A stretch of 64,000 bases of DNA from Sphingobacteriales bacterium (GTDB lineage Bacteria; Bacteroidota; Bacteroidia; Chitinophagales; UBA2359). Within the stretch, counting starts at the first letter, position 1. Each line of letters begins with the position of its first letter. The notes below the pieces were generated by a model. The model had not been told where the DNA came from and ran no database searches. It saw only the letters and a program-made list of their open reading frames with translations. Below are positions 45,703-55,013 of the stretch, one piece after another. The position numbers were made by a program, and so were the translations under genes. The DNA lies in the NCBI GenBank assembly GCA_016706405.1, contig JADJJT010000002.1, positions 372,001 to 436,000 on the forward strand, written 5' to 3'.

Positions 45703-47274
45703 TTATTTTACCATCATTTTTTGTTGCGATACGGTGCCATCTTCGTGTTGAATAGAAACGAAGTACATGCCGTTGCTCAAATGGTTAGTATTGTAAGTAA
45801 TATTTGTTGCTTGGCCAGCATATACATTGCCATCGAACACGGTAGCAACTTTTTTGCCATCAACGGTATAGATAGATACGTTAGCTTTACCGTCAGCCGA
45901 AGCGCCGAAGGTAATATTGGCTATGTCGGTAACGGGGTTGGGCGACAAGTTAATCAAAGTCTGATTTTCAGTTTTGAAGCGGTCTCCACCATTATCTCCA
46001 CCATTATTGGTGCAGTCAACCCAATAACAGTCGCTAAATACGTGCCCAGTACCTGAGTCGGTAACGTCAACACAATACCATCCACTATTTAAGCCACTGA
46101 TTGTGCCACTTCCAGTACTAGTATATCCGCTAGGACCCCACCATGCATAATCAAATGCACCAGAGCCACCCCAGCCCATAATTGATATTTCGCCGGTGCC
46201 TGCAAGGTCTTTGCAATCATCATCTGAAATCCAATTTAAAACTACAGCGTGTGTAGAATCTGAAGCATTACCTGTTGGCACGTTGGTAACAACTGTATCG
46301 CAGCCTAACATATCGCTAATGGTAACTGACCACATGGCATCAGTACCGTAGGTAACGGTCATAAATTGAGTGCCGTTGTTAGAGCCAGCGTTGTCGTTAT
46401 GGGTAACATCGCCATAAGTATCCCAATTCATGGTGAAGGGAGGGAATAAACCGCTGATTTGAACTAAAGAAGTAGTGTTGCTAAAAGTACCAGAGTTGCT
46501 GTTGTTGCTTACATCAATAATATCGGCATAAACACCACCATCAAAACGGCAGTCGCAATAGCGGGTAATATCAAATACAAAGTCGGTGTTAGGACCTAAT
46601 TGTGAGTCGTCAGATTCCCATACACCAGTGCCAAACCAAGTATTGGCAAAAGCACCTTTACCGTCAGTACCCATATCACCAGAATTGTCAATACCCCAAT
46701 AAGCGAAGTAACCAGGGAACGAGGCCAAGTCAGGAGATACCCAATAGTTGCCACCACAAAGGTAAAGTGGGTTGTCAGACAAGTCAATGATGATGCGGCG
46801 CGTGTTGTAGCCAAAAGTCATAGGGCCTGCATCTTCCATTTCAAGGTTTGCAAGGTTATCGCTAACTATTGCAACGTGGCTACCAGCAAACGAATTGGCA
46901 TAGCTGCTGTAAGGGTCAGTTGGAAGGTTGCCAGTGCCATTGTCGTTGTAAAGCAATGCACTCATTGTAAACTCAGTTGGGTTGTTAAGGGTGTAGGTTT
47001 GTAAAAAGTACACAAACGACATCCGGGTAATAGTCCAACATTCGCCGGCTGGAACGGTGAAATTATCAGCCGAATCGAAAGTAATGTTGTAAACCGGGTC
47101 AGTAGAAATTGATAATAACCCGTTGGGGAAGCTTTGAGCTGGATTTTCGGCTTGTTGTACAGCCAAGCGGTCGCAAGGAATTGCACCAGGTACAATTTGA
47201 GCTTGCGCGGTAAAGTAAATACAAAAAGCCACTACTAAAGTCAGTATGCGGCTTAGGGTAAGTTTTACGGTCAT
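45703..47274 (-). CDS. Secreted T9SS cargo with Ig-like modules
   Basis: A 523-residue secreted protein; signal peptide ends FTAQAQ. The N-terminal ~240 residues form a beta-rich domain (FDSADNFTVPAGECWTITRMSFVYFLQT, SDNPLYLCGGNYWVSPD) resembling carbohydrate-binding or lectin-like domains seen in cell-surface cargo. Two SprB-like modules follow (FPPFTMNWDTYG...MWSVTISDMLGCD; GAFDYAWWGPSGYTSTGSG...SGWYCVDVTDS). A type A sorting tail ends the protein (LSPNPVTDIANITF...MYFVSI...QQKMMVK). Shares module layout with the 3.6 kb cargo. No TCCGGA inside, consistent with high expression. Confidence 0.82.
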   Translation of the reverse strand: MTVKLTLSRILTLVVAFCIYFTAQAQIVPGAIPCDRLAVQQAENPAQSFPNGLLSISTDPVYNITFDSADNFTVPAGECWTITRMSFVYFLQTYTLNNPTEFTMSALLYNDNGTGNLPTDPYSSYANSFAGSHVAIVSDNLANLEMEDAGPMTFGYNTRRIIIDLSDNPLYLCGGNYWVSPDLASFPGYFAYWGIDNSGDMGTDGKGAFANTWFGTGVWESDDSQLGPNTDFVFDITRYCDCRFDGGVYADIIDVSNNSNSGTFSNTTSLVQISGLFPPFTMNWDTYGDVTHNDNAGSNNGTQFMTVTYGTDAMWSVTISDMLGCDTVVTNVPTGNASDSTHAVVLNWISDDDCKDLAGTGEISIMGWGGSGAFDYAWWGPSGYTSTGSGTISGLNSGWYCVDVTDSGTGHVFSDCYWVDCTNNGGDNGGDRFKTENQTLINLSPNPVTDIANITFGASADGKANVSIYTVDGKKVATVFDGNVYAGQATNITYNTNHLSNGMYFVSIQHEDGTVSQQKMMVK

Positions 47275-47316
47275 AATTTTAAATTTTATGATTTTAGTGT
47301 TAAAGTAAAAATATTT

Positions 47317-47844
47317 TTATCGCATTAATGTTGTTACAATATCTGTTGTAATATAGGTGGTATTGTCTTTTTTGTTGTGTACCAATACCAATTTACGAGC
47401 CTGTTTTAATTGTTGTGTTAACGATTCAAAAACGCTAAAAGGATACCAAAAATTGAGAGCATCAGAACTTATGACAGGTTTCTCGTTTGTACTTGCTGGG
47501 TTATTATTAAAGAAATGTAAGGTAGCTATTTTTTTTTCTTTTCCGGATGTATATAAGTCTATGGTTGCTATATCGGTGTTTTTTGCACTTGCTCCTAAAA
47601 AATTAATTTTGTAGGCATTAACTGTAAACGAAACCTCATCGGTGTTTAACACAACATCTGAGGCACCATAAAATTGATTAACACTTTTGGGGTTGGTGCT
47701 ACCAATAGTTATAGGCTCTCCGTTTTGAGGTGCTGGGTTTTGGCCGGGCGTTTGTATTTGTGCGACAGCCATTTGGCATGTTAAAACTGCTAAGATTGCT
47801 ATTACAAAGAATGAATATTTTTTTATTTCCGTAAAAGAAAGCAT
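47317..47844 (-). CDS. Exported protein of unknown function
   Basis: A 175-residue protein with a signal peptide ending MAVAQ, a Pro/Asn/Gln-rich linker and a compact beta domain. Unrecognised. It lies 42 bases upstream of the T9SS cargo on the same strand, so the two are probably one operon and may work together at the surface. Confidence 0.6.
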   Translation of the reverse strand: MLSFTEIKKYSFFVIAILAVLTCQMAVAQIQTPGQNPAPQNGEPITIGSTNPKSVNQFYGASDVVLNTDEVSFTVNAYKINFLGASAKNTDIATIDLYTSGKEKKIATLHFFNNNPASTNEKPVISSDALNFWYPFSVFESLTQQLKQARKLVLVHNKKDNTTYITTDIVTTLMR

Positions 47845-48077
47845 TATTTTTGGTTGAATTGATAGACTATATTTTATAAAAACGATTTCAGATTTTTTGT
47901 GCTTCTTGCTTTTATAGTTGGTTTACAACGTCAATAAATTCGTTTTGAAGGGTAAAGGTAAGAAATTTTTGTATAACTGCGCAAAAGTAAATAATTTTCG
48001 ACTTGTTTCAACTATTTTGTCAAAAAAAAGACAGGAAAAAGGGGGTAGAATCTTTAAGCGCAAAATTTTATACAAAA

Positions 48078-49466
48078 TTACAAAAAATAATCAGAACTGT
48101 ATGCTTTTGGTAAATAATTTTGAATGAGATGTTTTTGGGTTGGAAAATGGTGCTTTGCCATTTGGTATATTTGTTGTGCGTGTTGTTTGTTTCCGGATAA
48201 GTATTGTACTGCGCTTGCCATATACCATATTTCTGCCGGAGGGTCTTTGAGGTTGGCAAAGGCTAAAGTCATTACATTTTCTGCTTCGGTGTAAGCCTCA
48301 ACTTCTAAACAAATTTTGGCCAAGCCTATATAATTTGTTACATGTTGGTCGTTTATTAATATAGCTTCCCGAAAAGCCGCAAGGGCATCGCTAAACTGCT
48401 TTTCGGCCATATAAACCTCGGCAAGTTTCGACCAGATTTGGCTATTATTATGGCTATATTTAGCAGCTTGTTTATAATAAAAAATTGCTTTTTGAACTTG
48501 ATGAAGTTGGGTATAATACAACTCGCCTAACTGATACCATGCCTCGTAGTATTCTTCGTTTATTCTAACTATTTTAGTCAGAAAATCATGCGCAGTCTCT
48601 GTTAGATTAAGTTGTATAGCGCAAAGTCCGGCGTAATAATATAGTTCTTCATCAAAATCATTCGTTCTTTCTATGATTTCTGTAAAATATTGCAGGGCGT
48701 TTGAGTGTTGCTTTAATTTAAAGCTAGCTATTCCGGCGTTATAAATTGCCGCTTCAAAGTTTTCGTCAATGGCGATGGCATTTTCAAGAGCGTCGAGGGC
48801 CTGTGTCAACTGCCCTAACTGCCCTAAGGCACTGCCGTAGTAAAACCAAGCCACACGAGATAAAGGGTTTTCTATTGTAATAACTTTAAAAACATTAGCA
48901 CATTGGGTAAACATATTGGCACGGTAGCCAACATAATTGAGCATTCGAAGTGTCTCTTCGTCATCAGGGTCAATAGATACTGCCAGCGCTAGAGCTTTAA
49001 ACGATTTTTTCCATTGATCACCACTCTTGTAAACATCAGATAAGGCAATGTATAAATTGGGTTTGCTGCTTGTAGAAGCTGTTTTTATGCATTGCTTTAA
49101 TAAATTTGCAGCTTTGTTTGGTAGGCCTAACTGCTGGTAAATAAATGCTTTTTTGATGCAAATATCGGTATCGAATGGCGCCAATAATTGGGCTTTGTTT
49201 AATAAAGCCAAAGCAGGTTTATATTCATACTCTTTGATTAAAAAAATTGCTTTATACACCCAAAAATCTGACGAACTTGAATGAAAATACAAAGCATAAT
49301 TTATGGCTTGTAAGGCTATGTCAATTTTTCCTAATTCTGTATAATAAAAAATAAGCTCTTTTAAATGCAGCTCATCTAAAAATATCATGTCCTTATCGCG
49401 CATTATTTTCTCAAATTGTGCAACTAACTGGGGCGAAATGGTAGGTCTGTTCTCGAAATTTTTCAT
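48078..49466 (-). CDS. Tetratricopeptide-repeat protein
   Basis: A 462-residue cytosolic protein (no signal) made of about eleven TPR units, for example NPLSRVAWFYYGSALGQLGQLTQALDALENAIAI, NFEAAIYNAGIASFKLKQHSNALQYFTEII and EAWYQLGELYYTQLHQVQKAIFYYKQA. TPR arrays bind partner proteins; which partner is unknown. In Bacteroidota similar long TPR proteins are common and usually uncharacterised. Confidence 0.85.
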   Translation of the reverse strand: MKNFENRPTISPQLVAQFEKIMRDKDMIFLDELHLKELIFYYTELGKIDIALQAINYALYFHSSSSDFWVYKAIFLIKEYEYKPALALLNKAQLLAPFDTDICIKKAFIYQQLGLPNKAANLLKQCIKTASTSSKPNLYIALSDVYKSGDQWKKSFKALALAVSIDPDDEETLRMLNYVGYRANMFTQCANVFKVITIENPLSRVAWFYYGSALGQLGQLTQALDALENAIAIDENFEAAIYNAGIASFKLKQHSNALQYFTEIIERTNDFDEELYYYAGLCAIQLNLTETAHDFLTKIVRINEEYYEAWYQLGELYYTQLHQVQKAIFYYKQAAKYSHNNSQIWSKLAEVYMAEKQFSDALAAFREAILINDQHVTNYIGLAKICLEVEAYTEAENVMTLAFANLKDPPAEIWYMASAVQYLSGNKQHAQQIYQMAKHHFPTQKHLIQNYLPKAYSSDYFL

Positions 49467-49945
49467 TAAAACTCAAAAAATCTATCAAAGAAAAAAAGTT
49501 AATGGGATATGGATATAAATATAAATATATTACTTAATTTTGTGGCAGTTCAAAAATTGCAAGATGTAATGTATGCTGCTTTGCCAAATTATTTTTTTAG
49601 CTGAAAACAAAACATGCTTACACAAAGATACTGTATATTTGTTAGTTAAACACAATAAATACAGACCAAACAGTATAATTAGAACAAAACTTGGAATTAC
49701 ACTTAATTGAATGTTGTAAACTATCTAAATGTTTACCAAACAATATCCGGATTTTTTTACTATTTAACAAAATACTTTGAAATAAACACTTATATCTTGG
49801 CTCGCAACAAACGATGGGGCAGCGTGACTATCAATTTTTAAAACGTCAAACAACCACCTCTATGAAAAGCGAAATAACCATGTAATTAACAATATTTTTT
49901 AAATAGGCTCTGTTTTTTGAAACAAATAAACTTAAAAAAATTAAA
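49467..49945. other. Intergenic region between divergent genes
   Basis: About 480 bases. It contains TAATTTTG at 49535-49542 (plus) and an ATATCCGGAT copy near 49745. A weaker TATATCTTGG near 49793 could be the promoter for the gene at 49946. No coding sequence or RNA recognised. Confidence 0.4.
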
Positions 49946-51160
49946 ATGACTACCTTATTGCGTTTTGCCTTTACTTTTGTTGCTTTTGTTGCCTTAGCGC
50001 AATTTAGTGTTAATGCACAGTACCAAACTATTGTGTTTGATTACGAACGAAACTATTTTAATCAAGGGCAACCCCTGCCTGCCGAAGACAATTTAATTTT
50101 AACTACCGACACCAAAACTGGCACCGAATTAGTTAAGGTCGAAATTTATCGCCCATCGCGCAAACACAAATCACCGCTTTACGAAACAACATGGAAGCGC
50201 TCTTTTTCAAACACCAGCAACCAAGTTGAAGTACCTGTAAACTATAAACTTAGGGGTGGTAGCGAATACGATTTTGTAATTAAAACCTACCGTAAAGCCA
50301 CCGAAACCGAAAAAGACAACCTCAACAAAATTTTATGCAGCTCGCTCGATGCCTACGTTGATGGTATTATTAATGTACAACGCCGGGGGCTTAAAATTGG
50401 CCGCTCGTCTCGTAATATGGTTCGAGATTTAAACGATGTGGTATGGCAAGGTACTAATTTTTATAAAAATAAAATAAACTTTGTTTTCCCCGGATTTTCA
50501 GACATAATAAAAAACAAAATTGACCAAATTGACAACGCCAAATTGCGCCGCGCCCGATTTAACGTCGAAAATAAAGATGGCAGTCGTACAGATGCGCGCC
50601 GCCTTTTTGCCGACAAACTGCTGAGCGAGCTAAAAACGGCACTTCATACCGAAGTGCAACAATTTATTAACAGCGACTTGTTGGTGCTCGACGATACAAA
50701 GGAAGTAAACGAGTACCCCACTAAAAAAACCATGAACATTATTTCTGTAAATGGCGGTTATGGTGGTGCTATTTTTGGTGGTGGCCTTAACGACCTCGAC
50801 TACGACCACGCACCTTATGTTGGCATCTCTTTTCCGTTGGGCAAAGCCTCGTTAGCCAGCCCTTTTTGGAGTAAAACCTCGCTTTCGGTTGGGGCATTTT
50901 TAAATAATTTCGAAAACAAAGCCGGGCAGACTATTACCGGCCCAGTTTTTCAACGCCCTTATTATGTGGGCTTGGGTTATAAGGTTTTTCATTTTATACG
51001 CCTAAATGCAGGGGCTACTTTTTTAGAAGTTAAAAAACCATCATCGAGTGGGGGTATTGATTTGCCCGACCTTAAAGAAGTAAAAATACGGCCATTTGTT
51101 GGAGCAAGTGCCGAAATTAACCTATGGATGAACTTAGGCAGCCGCAACGTAAATAAATAA
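49946..51160 (+). CDS. Exported envelope protein of unknown function
   Basis: A 404-residue protein with a signal peptide ending SVNAQ. Residues ~25-110 look like a beta-sandwich; a charged helical middle (KNKIDQIDNAKLRRARFNVENKDGSRTDARRLF) follows; the last ~140 residues (NIISVNGGYGGAIFGGGLND... HFIRLNAGATFLEV... PFVGASAEINLWM) look like outer-membrane strands. No family recognised. The next gene, 240 bases downstream, encodes a barrel/OmpA protein, so a joint envelope role is plausible. Confidence 0.6.
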   Translation: MTTLLRFAFTFVAFVALAQFSVNAQYQTIVFDYERNYFNQGQPLPAEDNLILTTDTKTGTELVKVEIYRPSRKHKSPLYETTWKRSFSNTSNQVEVPVNYKLRGGSEYDFVIKTYRKATETEKDNLNKILCSSLDAYVDGIINVQRRGLKIGRSSRNMVRDLNDVVWQGTNFYKNKINFVFPGFSDIIKNKIDQIDNAKLRRARFNVENKDGSRTDARRLFADKLLSELKTALHTEVQQFINSDLLVLDDTKEVNEYPTKKTMNIISVNGGYGGAIFGGGLNDLDYDHAPYVGISFPLGKASLASPFWSKTSLSVGAFLNNFENKAGQTITGPVFQRPYYVGLGYKVFHFIRLNAGATFLEVKKPSSSGGIDLPDLKEVKIRPFVGASAEINLWMNLGSRNVNK

Positions 51161-51399
51161 TATGTTTTTCTTCCGGATGATATAGATAATACCCAAAAAC
51201 TTATCCGGATAAGATGGCAAATTAGCGTATTCTTAGCCTTGAATTGGTTCTGGTTAAAATAAAATCCGGAATAAATTAATAAGTCCACAAATCAACATCA
51301 TAAATGCTAAGCATACCTACACCTAATCTAAATTAGTGAAACACAAATTTTAAGCCTTTTTTTTAAATTATTAATGCGAATTTACTTCATCATCATATT

Positions 51400-53670
51400 A
51401 TGCAAGCTATTTATGTAAATATTAAAACGGTTCTCCTTATATTAGGGTTTTTAACTTTTTTGGTGCAAAATACAACTGCCCAAAATGGCGAATATGGCTG
51501 GCGCGTTGGTTTTGGCACCGGCTTTATGGATTATTACGGCGATATTACCAGCGAGTCGTACAAAAAAAGCCTGAAAAACCATTATAAAAACGCAATAGAT
51601 TTTGATGCCAACCGCGGCCTCTCGTATATGGTAACCGTTGAACGCCGCTTGTCGCCCGGACTTACCCTTGCTTTTGCGGGTACAAAAGGCATATTTGCTG
51701 CCAGCGACCGCGCCAACACCCAAAGTCTGTACTATGCCCGTGCACTCAACTTCGAAACTAAACTAACCGACCTCGATGCCACTTTTTTGTGGCGTTCTGA
51801 CGGTAGTTTGTTGGGCGAACGTTTTCCGATAGCTCCCTATATTTATTTAGGCGGCGGCGCTACGCAATTTAAAGTCCATGGCGATTTAAAAGACGCATCG
51901 GGTAATTTTTATAATTATGCCGATGTTGTTGCCCCGGTTTTAGATGGCAACTACGAAACAGATTTAACCAATATAGGCACAAACCCCGGAGGTAAATATG
52001 CTACCATTGTGCCACATGTTACAGGTGGAGTTGGTTTGCGCCTGCGTTTTTTAAATATTTTAAGCCTACACGTGCAAACCGACCTTAAATATGCTTTTAG
52101 CGACTTTTTAGATGATGCCGGAAGCACCGCTTATCCGGCAAAATATATAAGCCCCGAGCAGGCTTTTGCCACCTCTCCTAATAGCACCTACACTGGCCCA
52201 CGTGCCAAAACTGATAATTGGGGCGACATGTATGCCTTTACCTCGGCAAGTTTACGCTTGTCTTTTGGCCGGAAGAAAGAAGGCTTTACCCCCCCCATTT
52301 TTTACGCCTCGGCACTTGATACTAAACCTGCCGAAGAGTTGAAATTAATACCCAACGAAGTAAAAGTGGGTAACCAAACAATAGTTATCTACGACACAAT
52401 AAAAGTTATTCGCGATGGCTACACCGAACGAATTGATGAAACAAACAAAGGCAGTGCCAAAGCCATGATTGACTCGTTAGAAAAAGTAAAACTAAGCAAT
52501 GCCGAAATGCAAAACCAAATGGCTACTGCACGCGCCGAGTACGAACAAATGCAACGCCAGCTAATGTTGCAACAAAGTTCTAACCAAGCCACCATGCTGC
52601 GCCAAATGGACTCGCTGCAAACAGCACTTAACAAATTAACTATTACCGTTAATAGCGCCGACACTGAAACTGCAATAAAAGATAAAACCTTAACCGAATT
52701 GCAAGCCATGCGGCAAGAAATGGAGCGTTTGCGCCAAAAAGAGGCAAATAGGCAATCAACCGAGCAAATTAAGGTCGAAAAAAATGAAATTGACCGCAAA
52801 AAAATGCAAGCAAATGCCCGCAACCAACAAGAAATGCACGAGGCAAACTACCAACGCTACCATAGCGAAATAGGCCAGTTGCGTGCCGATATTGCCAACC
52901 TTACCGCCGCTGTTAATGGCTTGGTTATACGTCAAAACATGCCCGCGCCTAACCCACAACAGGTTATTATTCAGCAACCAGTTGCACCAGCAACTACTTC
53001 CACCGCCGACCCAGCATTATGGACAAGTTTAAACCGCTTACAAGCCGAGTTAGGCCAAATTAATGCCCGATTAGCAGCACTTGAAAGCCGCTCGGTTGAG
53101 AATAACAAACCACCACAAAATATAACTGTAAATACGCCTGCCCCTGCTAATAATACAGCACTTGAGGCCGAATATTTGCGCAAAATGAACGAAATGCGCG
53201 AACAGTTAAATACAATGAACAAACAAATGGAAGAGATGGGGAAAAAAAATAACGAACCAGTTGTAATTGAAAAACCTGTAATTGTCGAAAAAACAGTAAC
53301 TATACCTGCGCCCGCCCCAAGCATAACTTATATTGAGGCCGCTACCCGGATGGGTTCAGTGAGTATATTTTTCGACACGAACTCGTCAGTTATTAAACCA
53401 AGTGAGATAGTAAAACTTGAACAAATAGTGAATGTTTTGCGCCAATACCCCGAAGCTTCGCTTACCGTAAACGGCTTTGCCGATGCACAAGGCAACAGCG
53501 AATATAACCTTAAATTGTCGGAAAAAAGAGCGGTAGCCGTGCGCGACCGTTTTATACAAGGTTACGGCATTGCTCAAAATCGTATCATTTATAATGGCTT
53601 AGGTGCTGCCATATCGGGCGGGGCTGCTAATGCCACCGACCGCCGCGTTGACCTAAACTGGGTTAAATAA
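51400..53670 (+). CDS. OmpA-family protein with N-terminal beta-barrel and central coiled coil
   Basis: A 756-residue envelope protein. Signal peptide ending NTTAQ. Residues ~30-300 are a beta-barrel-like region (YGWRVGFGTGFMDYYGDITSE, FPIAPYIYLGGGATQFKV). Residues ~350-640 are largely coiled coil rich in Gln/Asn/Met and Glu/Lys. The last ~110 residues are an OmpA peptidoglycan-binding domain (SVSIFFDTNSSVIKPSE, VNGFADAQGNSEYNLKLSEKRAVAVRDRF). It should anchor in the outer membrane and reach the wall through the coiled coil. A terminator follows at 53738. Confidence 0.82.
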   Translation: MQAIYVNIKTVLLILGFLTFLVQNTTAQNGEYGWRVGFGTGFMDYYGDITSESYKKSLKNHYKNAIDFDANRGLSYMVTVERRLSPGLTLAFAGTKGIFAASDRANTQSLYYARALNFETKLTDLDATFLWRSDGSLLGERFPIAPYIYLGGGATQFKVHGDLKDASGNFYNYADVVAPVLDGNYETDLTNIGTNPGGKYATIVPHVTGGVGLRLRFLNILSLHVQTDLKYAFSDFLDDAGSTAYPAKYISPEQAFATSPNSTYTGPRAKTDNWGDMYAFTSASLRLSFGRKKEGFTPPIFYASALDTKPAEELKLIPNEVKVGNQTIVIYDTIKVIRDGYTERIDETNKGSAKAMIDSLEKVKLSNAEMQNQMATARAEYEQMQRQLMLQQSSNQATMLRQMDSLQTALNKLTITVNSADTETAIKDKTLTELQAMRQEMERLRQKEANRQSTEQIKVEKNEIDRKKMQANARNQQEMHEANYQRYHSEIGQLRADIANLTAAVNGLVIRQNMPAPNPQQVIIQQPVAPATTSTADPALWTSLNRLQAELGQINARLAALESRSVENNKPPQNITVNTPAPANNTALEAEYLRKMNEMREQLNTMNKQMEEMGKKNNEPVVIEKPVIVEKTVTIPAPAPSITYIEAATRMGSVSIFFDTNSSVIKPSEIVKLEQIVNVLRQYPEASLTVNGFADAQGNSEYNLKLSEKRAVAVRDRFIQGYGIAQNRIIYNGLGAAISGGAANATDRRVDLNWVK

Positions 53671-53737
53671 GGTAAACAATTGTCTGAAAATTGGTTTCTT
53701 TGAAAACCCAAGGGGCAAGTAAATTTAGGTAGTTAAA

Positions 53738-53785
53738 ATCCGGATAAGACAAGCATATAACTTGCATTATCCGGATATTTATTCT
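53738..53785 (+). terminator. Terminator formed by two TCCGGA copies
   Basis: ATCCGGATAA (53738-53747) pairs with TTATCCGGAT (53767-53776), loop 19, followed by ATTTATTCTT. It lies between convergent genes (plus to 53670, minus from 53814). Confidence 0.65.
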
Positions 53786-53813
53786 TAAACCAAACCAGCT
53801 TAAAAAGTTTGCC

Positions 53814-54818
53814 TTAGTTGATAATAGTTTTAAATGTAGCTTGCAAACTATTAAGTGCTTTTTTTATTGTTTGGTCATCTTCTTTCTTTTCAATTAGTTG
53901 GTGTAGTTTTTTGCTTTCGGCAACAAGTTTTTTTACGGCAAGTTTTATTTTTTGAGTTTTATAGGGGTTTGGTATTACCGATTTAGCCAAGTCAGAGCTC
54001 TTCTCCACTAAGTTATGGCTTTTTGCTTTTATCGGGGCTAAATTGTTCTGCTCACTTTGTTGAAAAAGGGGGGTAAATACGGAACTAAATTCGTGGAGTG
54101 CCTGCCACTCAACAAACTGATTTGACATAACATATTCGTCGTAACGTTTGCTAACTTCGGGCCAATTAATAACGTTCCAAATTGCCGACAAATAATCGCC
54201 GCGTTTATTTTGGTATTTTAAATAGTAGGCATGTTCCCAAACGTCAATGCCCAGCAAAGGGGTTCCTTTTTTTTCAACTATGTCCATTAGTGGGTTGTCT
54301 TGGTTGGCGGTAGCCGATACAAATAAATTATTTTTTGTATCAACGCAAAGCCATGCCCACCCCGAGCCAAACTGTGAAACAGCTGCTTTATTTAGCAAGA
54401 TTTTTAAACTGTCAATACTGCCAAATTGTTTGTTGATGGCATCTTCAAGCGATTTTGTTGGTGTTGTGTTTTTTTCGGGGGTAAGAATTTGCCAAAACAA
54501 ACTGTGGTTGTAATGCCCACCGGCGTTGTTTCTTACAGCATCCGGATAATAAGAAATTTGTTGCAACAAAGCTTCTAAGGGTAAATTTGCTGCTGTCGTT
54601 CCCGCTATGGCTTTATTTAAATTGTTTACATAAGCCTGGTGGTGTTTGCTGTGGTGTATTTCCATTGTTTGGGCATCTATAAACGGTTCAAGGGCAGCGT
54701 ATTCATAGGGCAGGGCTGGCAAAGTATATGGCAACGATTGTGCCGTTATTGTTAGTTGTTGTACAAAGCAAATAGCGATAGCCGTGACCCACGCAGATAA
54801 ACGAGAAATTACTTTCAT
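53814..54818 (-). CDS. Exported Fe/Mn superoxide dismutase with C-terminal helical extension
   Basis: A 334-residue protein. The N-terminal 27 residues are a signal peptide; the SOD domain covers ~29-230 with metal ligands H55 (MEIHHSKHH), H105 (NHSLFW), D192 and H196 (DVWEHAYY). It dismutates superoxide outside the cytoplasm. The usual family length is ~200, so the last ~105 residues are extra: charged helices (SHNLVEKSSDLAKSV, IKLAVKKLVAESKKLHQLIEKKEDDQTIKKALNSL). The tail may mediate oligomerisation or anchoring. Whether Fe or Mn is used cannot be told. Confidence 0.88.
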   Translation of the reverse strand: MKVISRLSAWVTAIAICFVQQLTITAQSLPYTLPALPYEYAALEPFIDAQTMEIHHSKHHQAYVNNLNKAIAGTTAANLPLEALLQQISYYPDAVRNNAGGHYNHSLFWQILTPEKNTTPTKSLEDAINKQFGSIDSLKILLNKAAVSQFGSGWAWLCVDTKNNLFVSATANQDNPLMDIVEKKGTPLLGIDVWEHAYYLKYQNKRGDYLSAIWNVINWPEVSKRYDEYVMSNQFVEWQALHEFSSVFTPLFQQSEQNNLAPIKAKSHNLVEKSSDLAKSVIPNPYKTQKIKLAVKKLVAESKKLHQLIEKKEDDQTIKKALNSLQATFKTIIN

Positions 54819-55013
54819 GTTTAGTTAATATTTTAAATGATTAATAATAGTTACTAAATAAAAAAGATGGGTGGTGATTGATAAAAAAACGTACCACAAA
54901 CAATCTTTAAATTTGACCTGATACTCGTTCATTAACCATCCGGATAATAAGTATCTGAATAGCTGTTGATGTGATTTTACGGTAAATCTGCTGTGCTGTT
55001 TGTTGTTAAATGT

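Noticed and set aside
47918..48127. Lys/Asn-rich 69-residue reading frame
   Set aside because: It overlaps the 3' end of the TPR gene on the other strand and a low-complexity AT-rich leader; no coding character.
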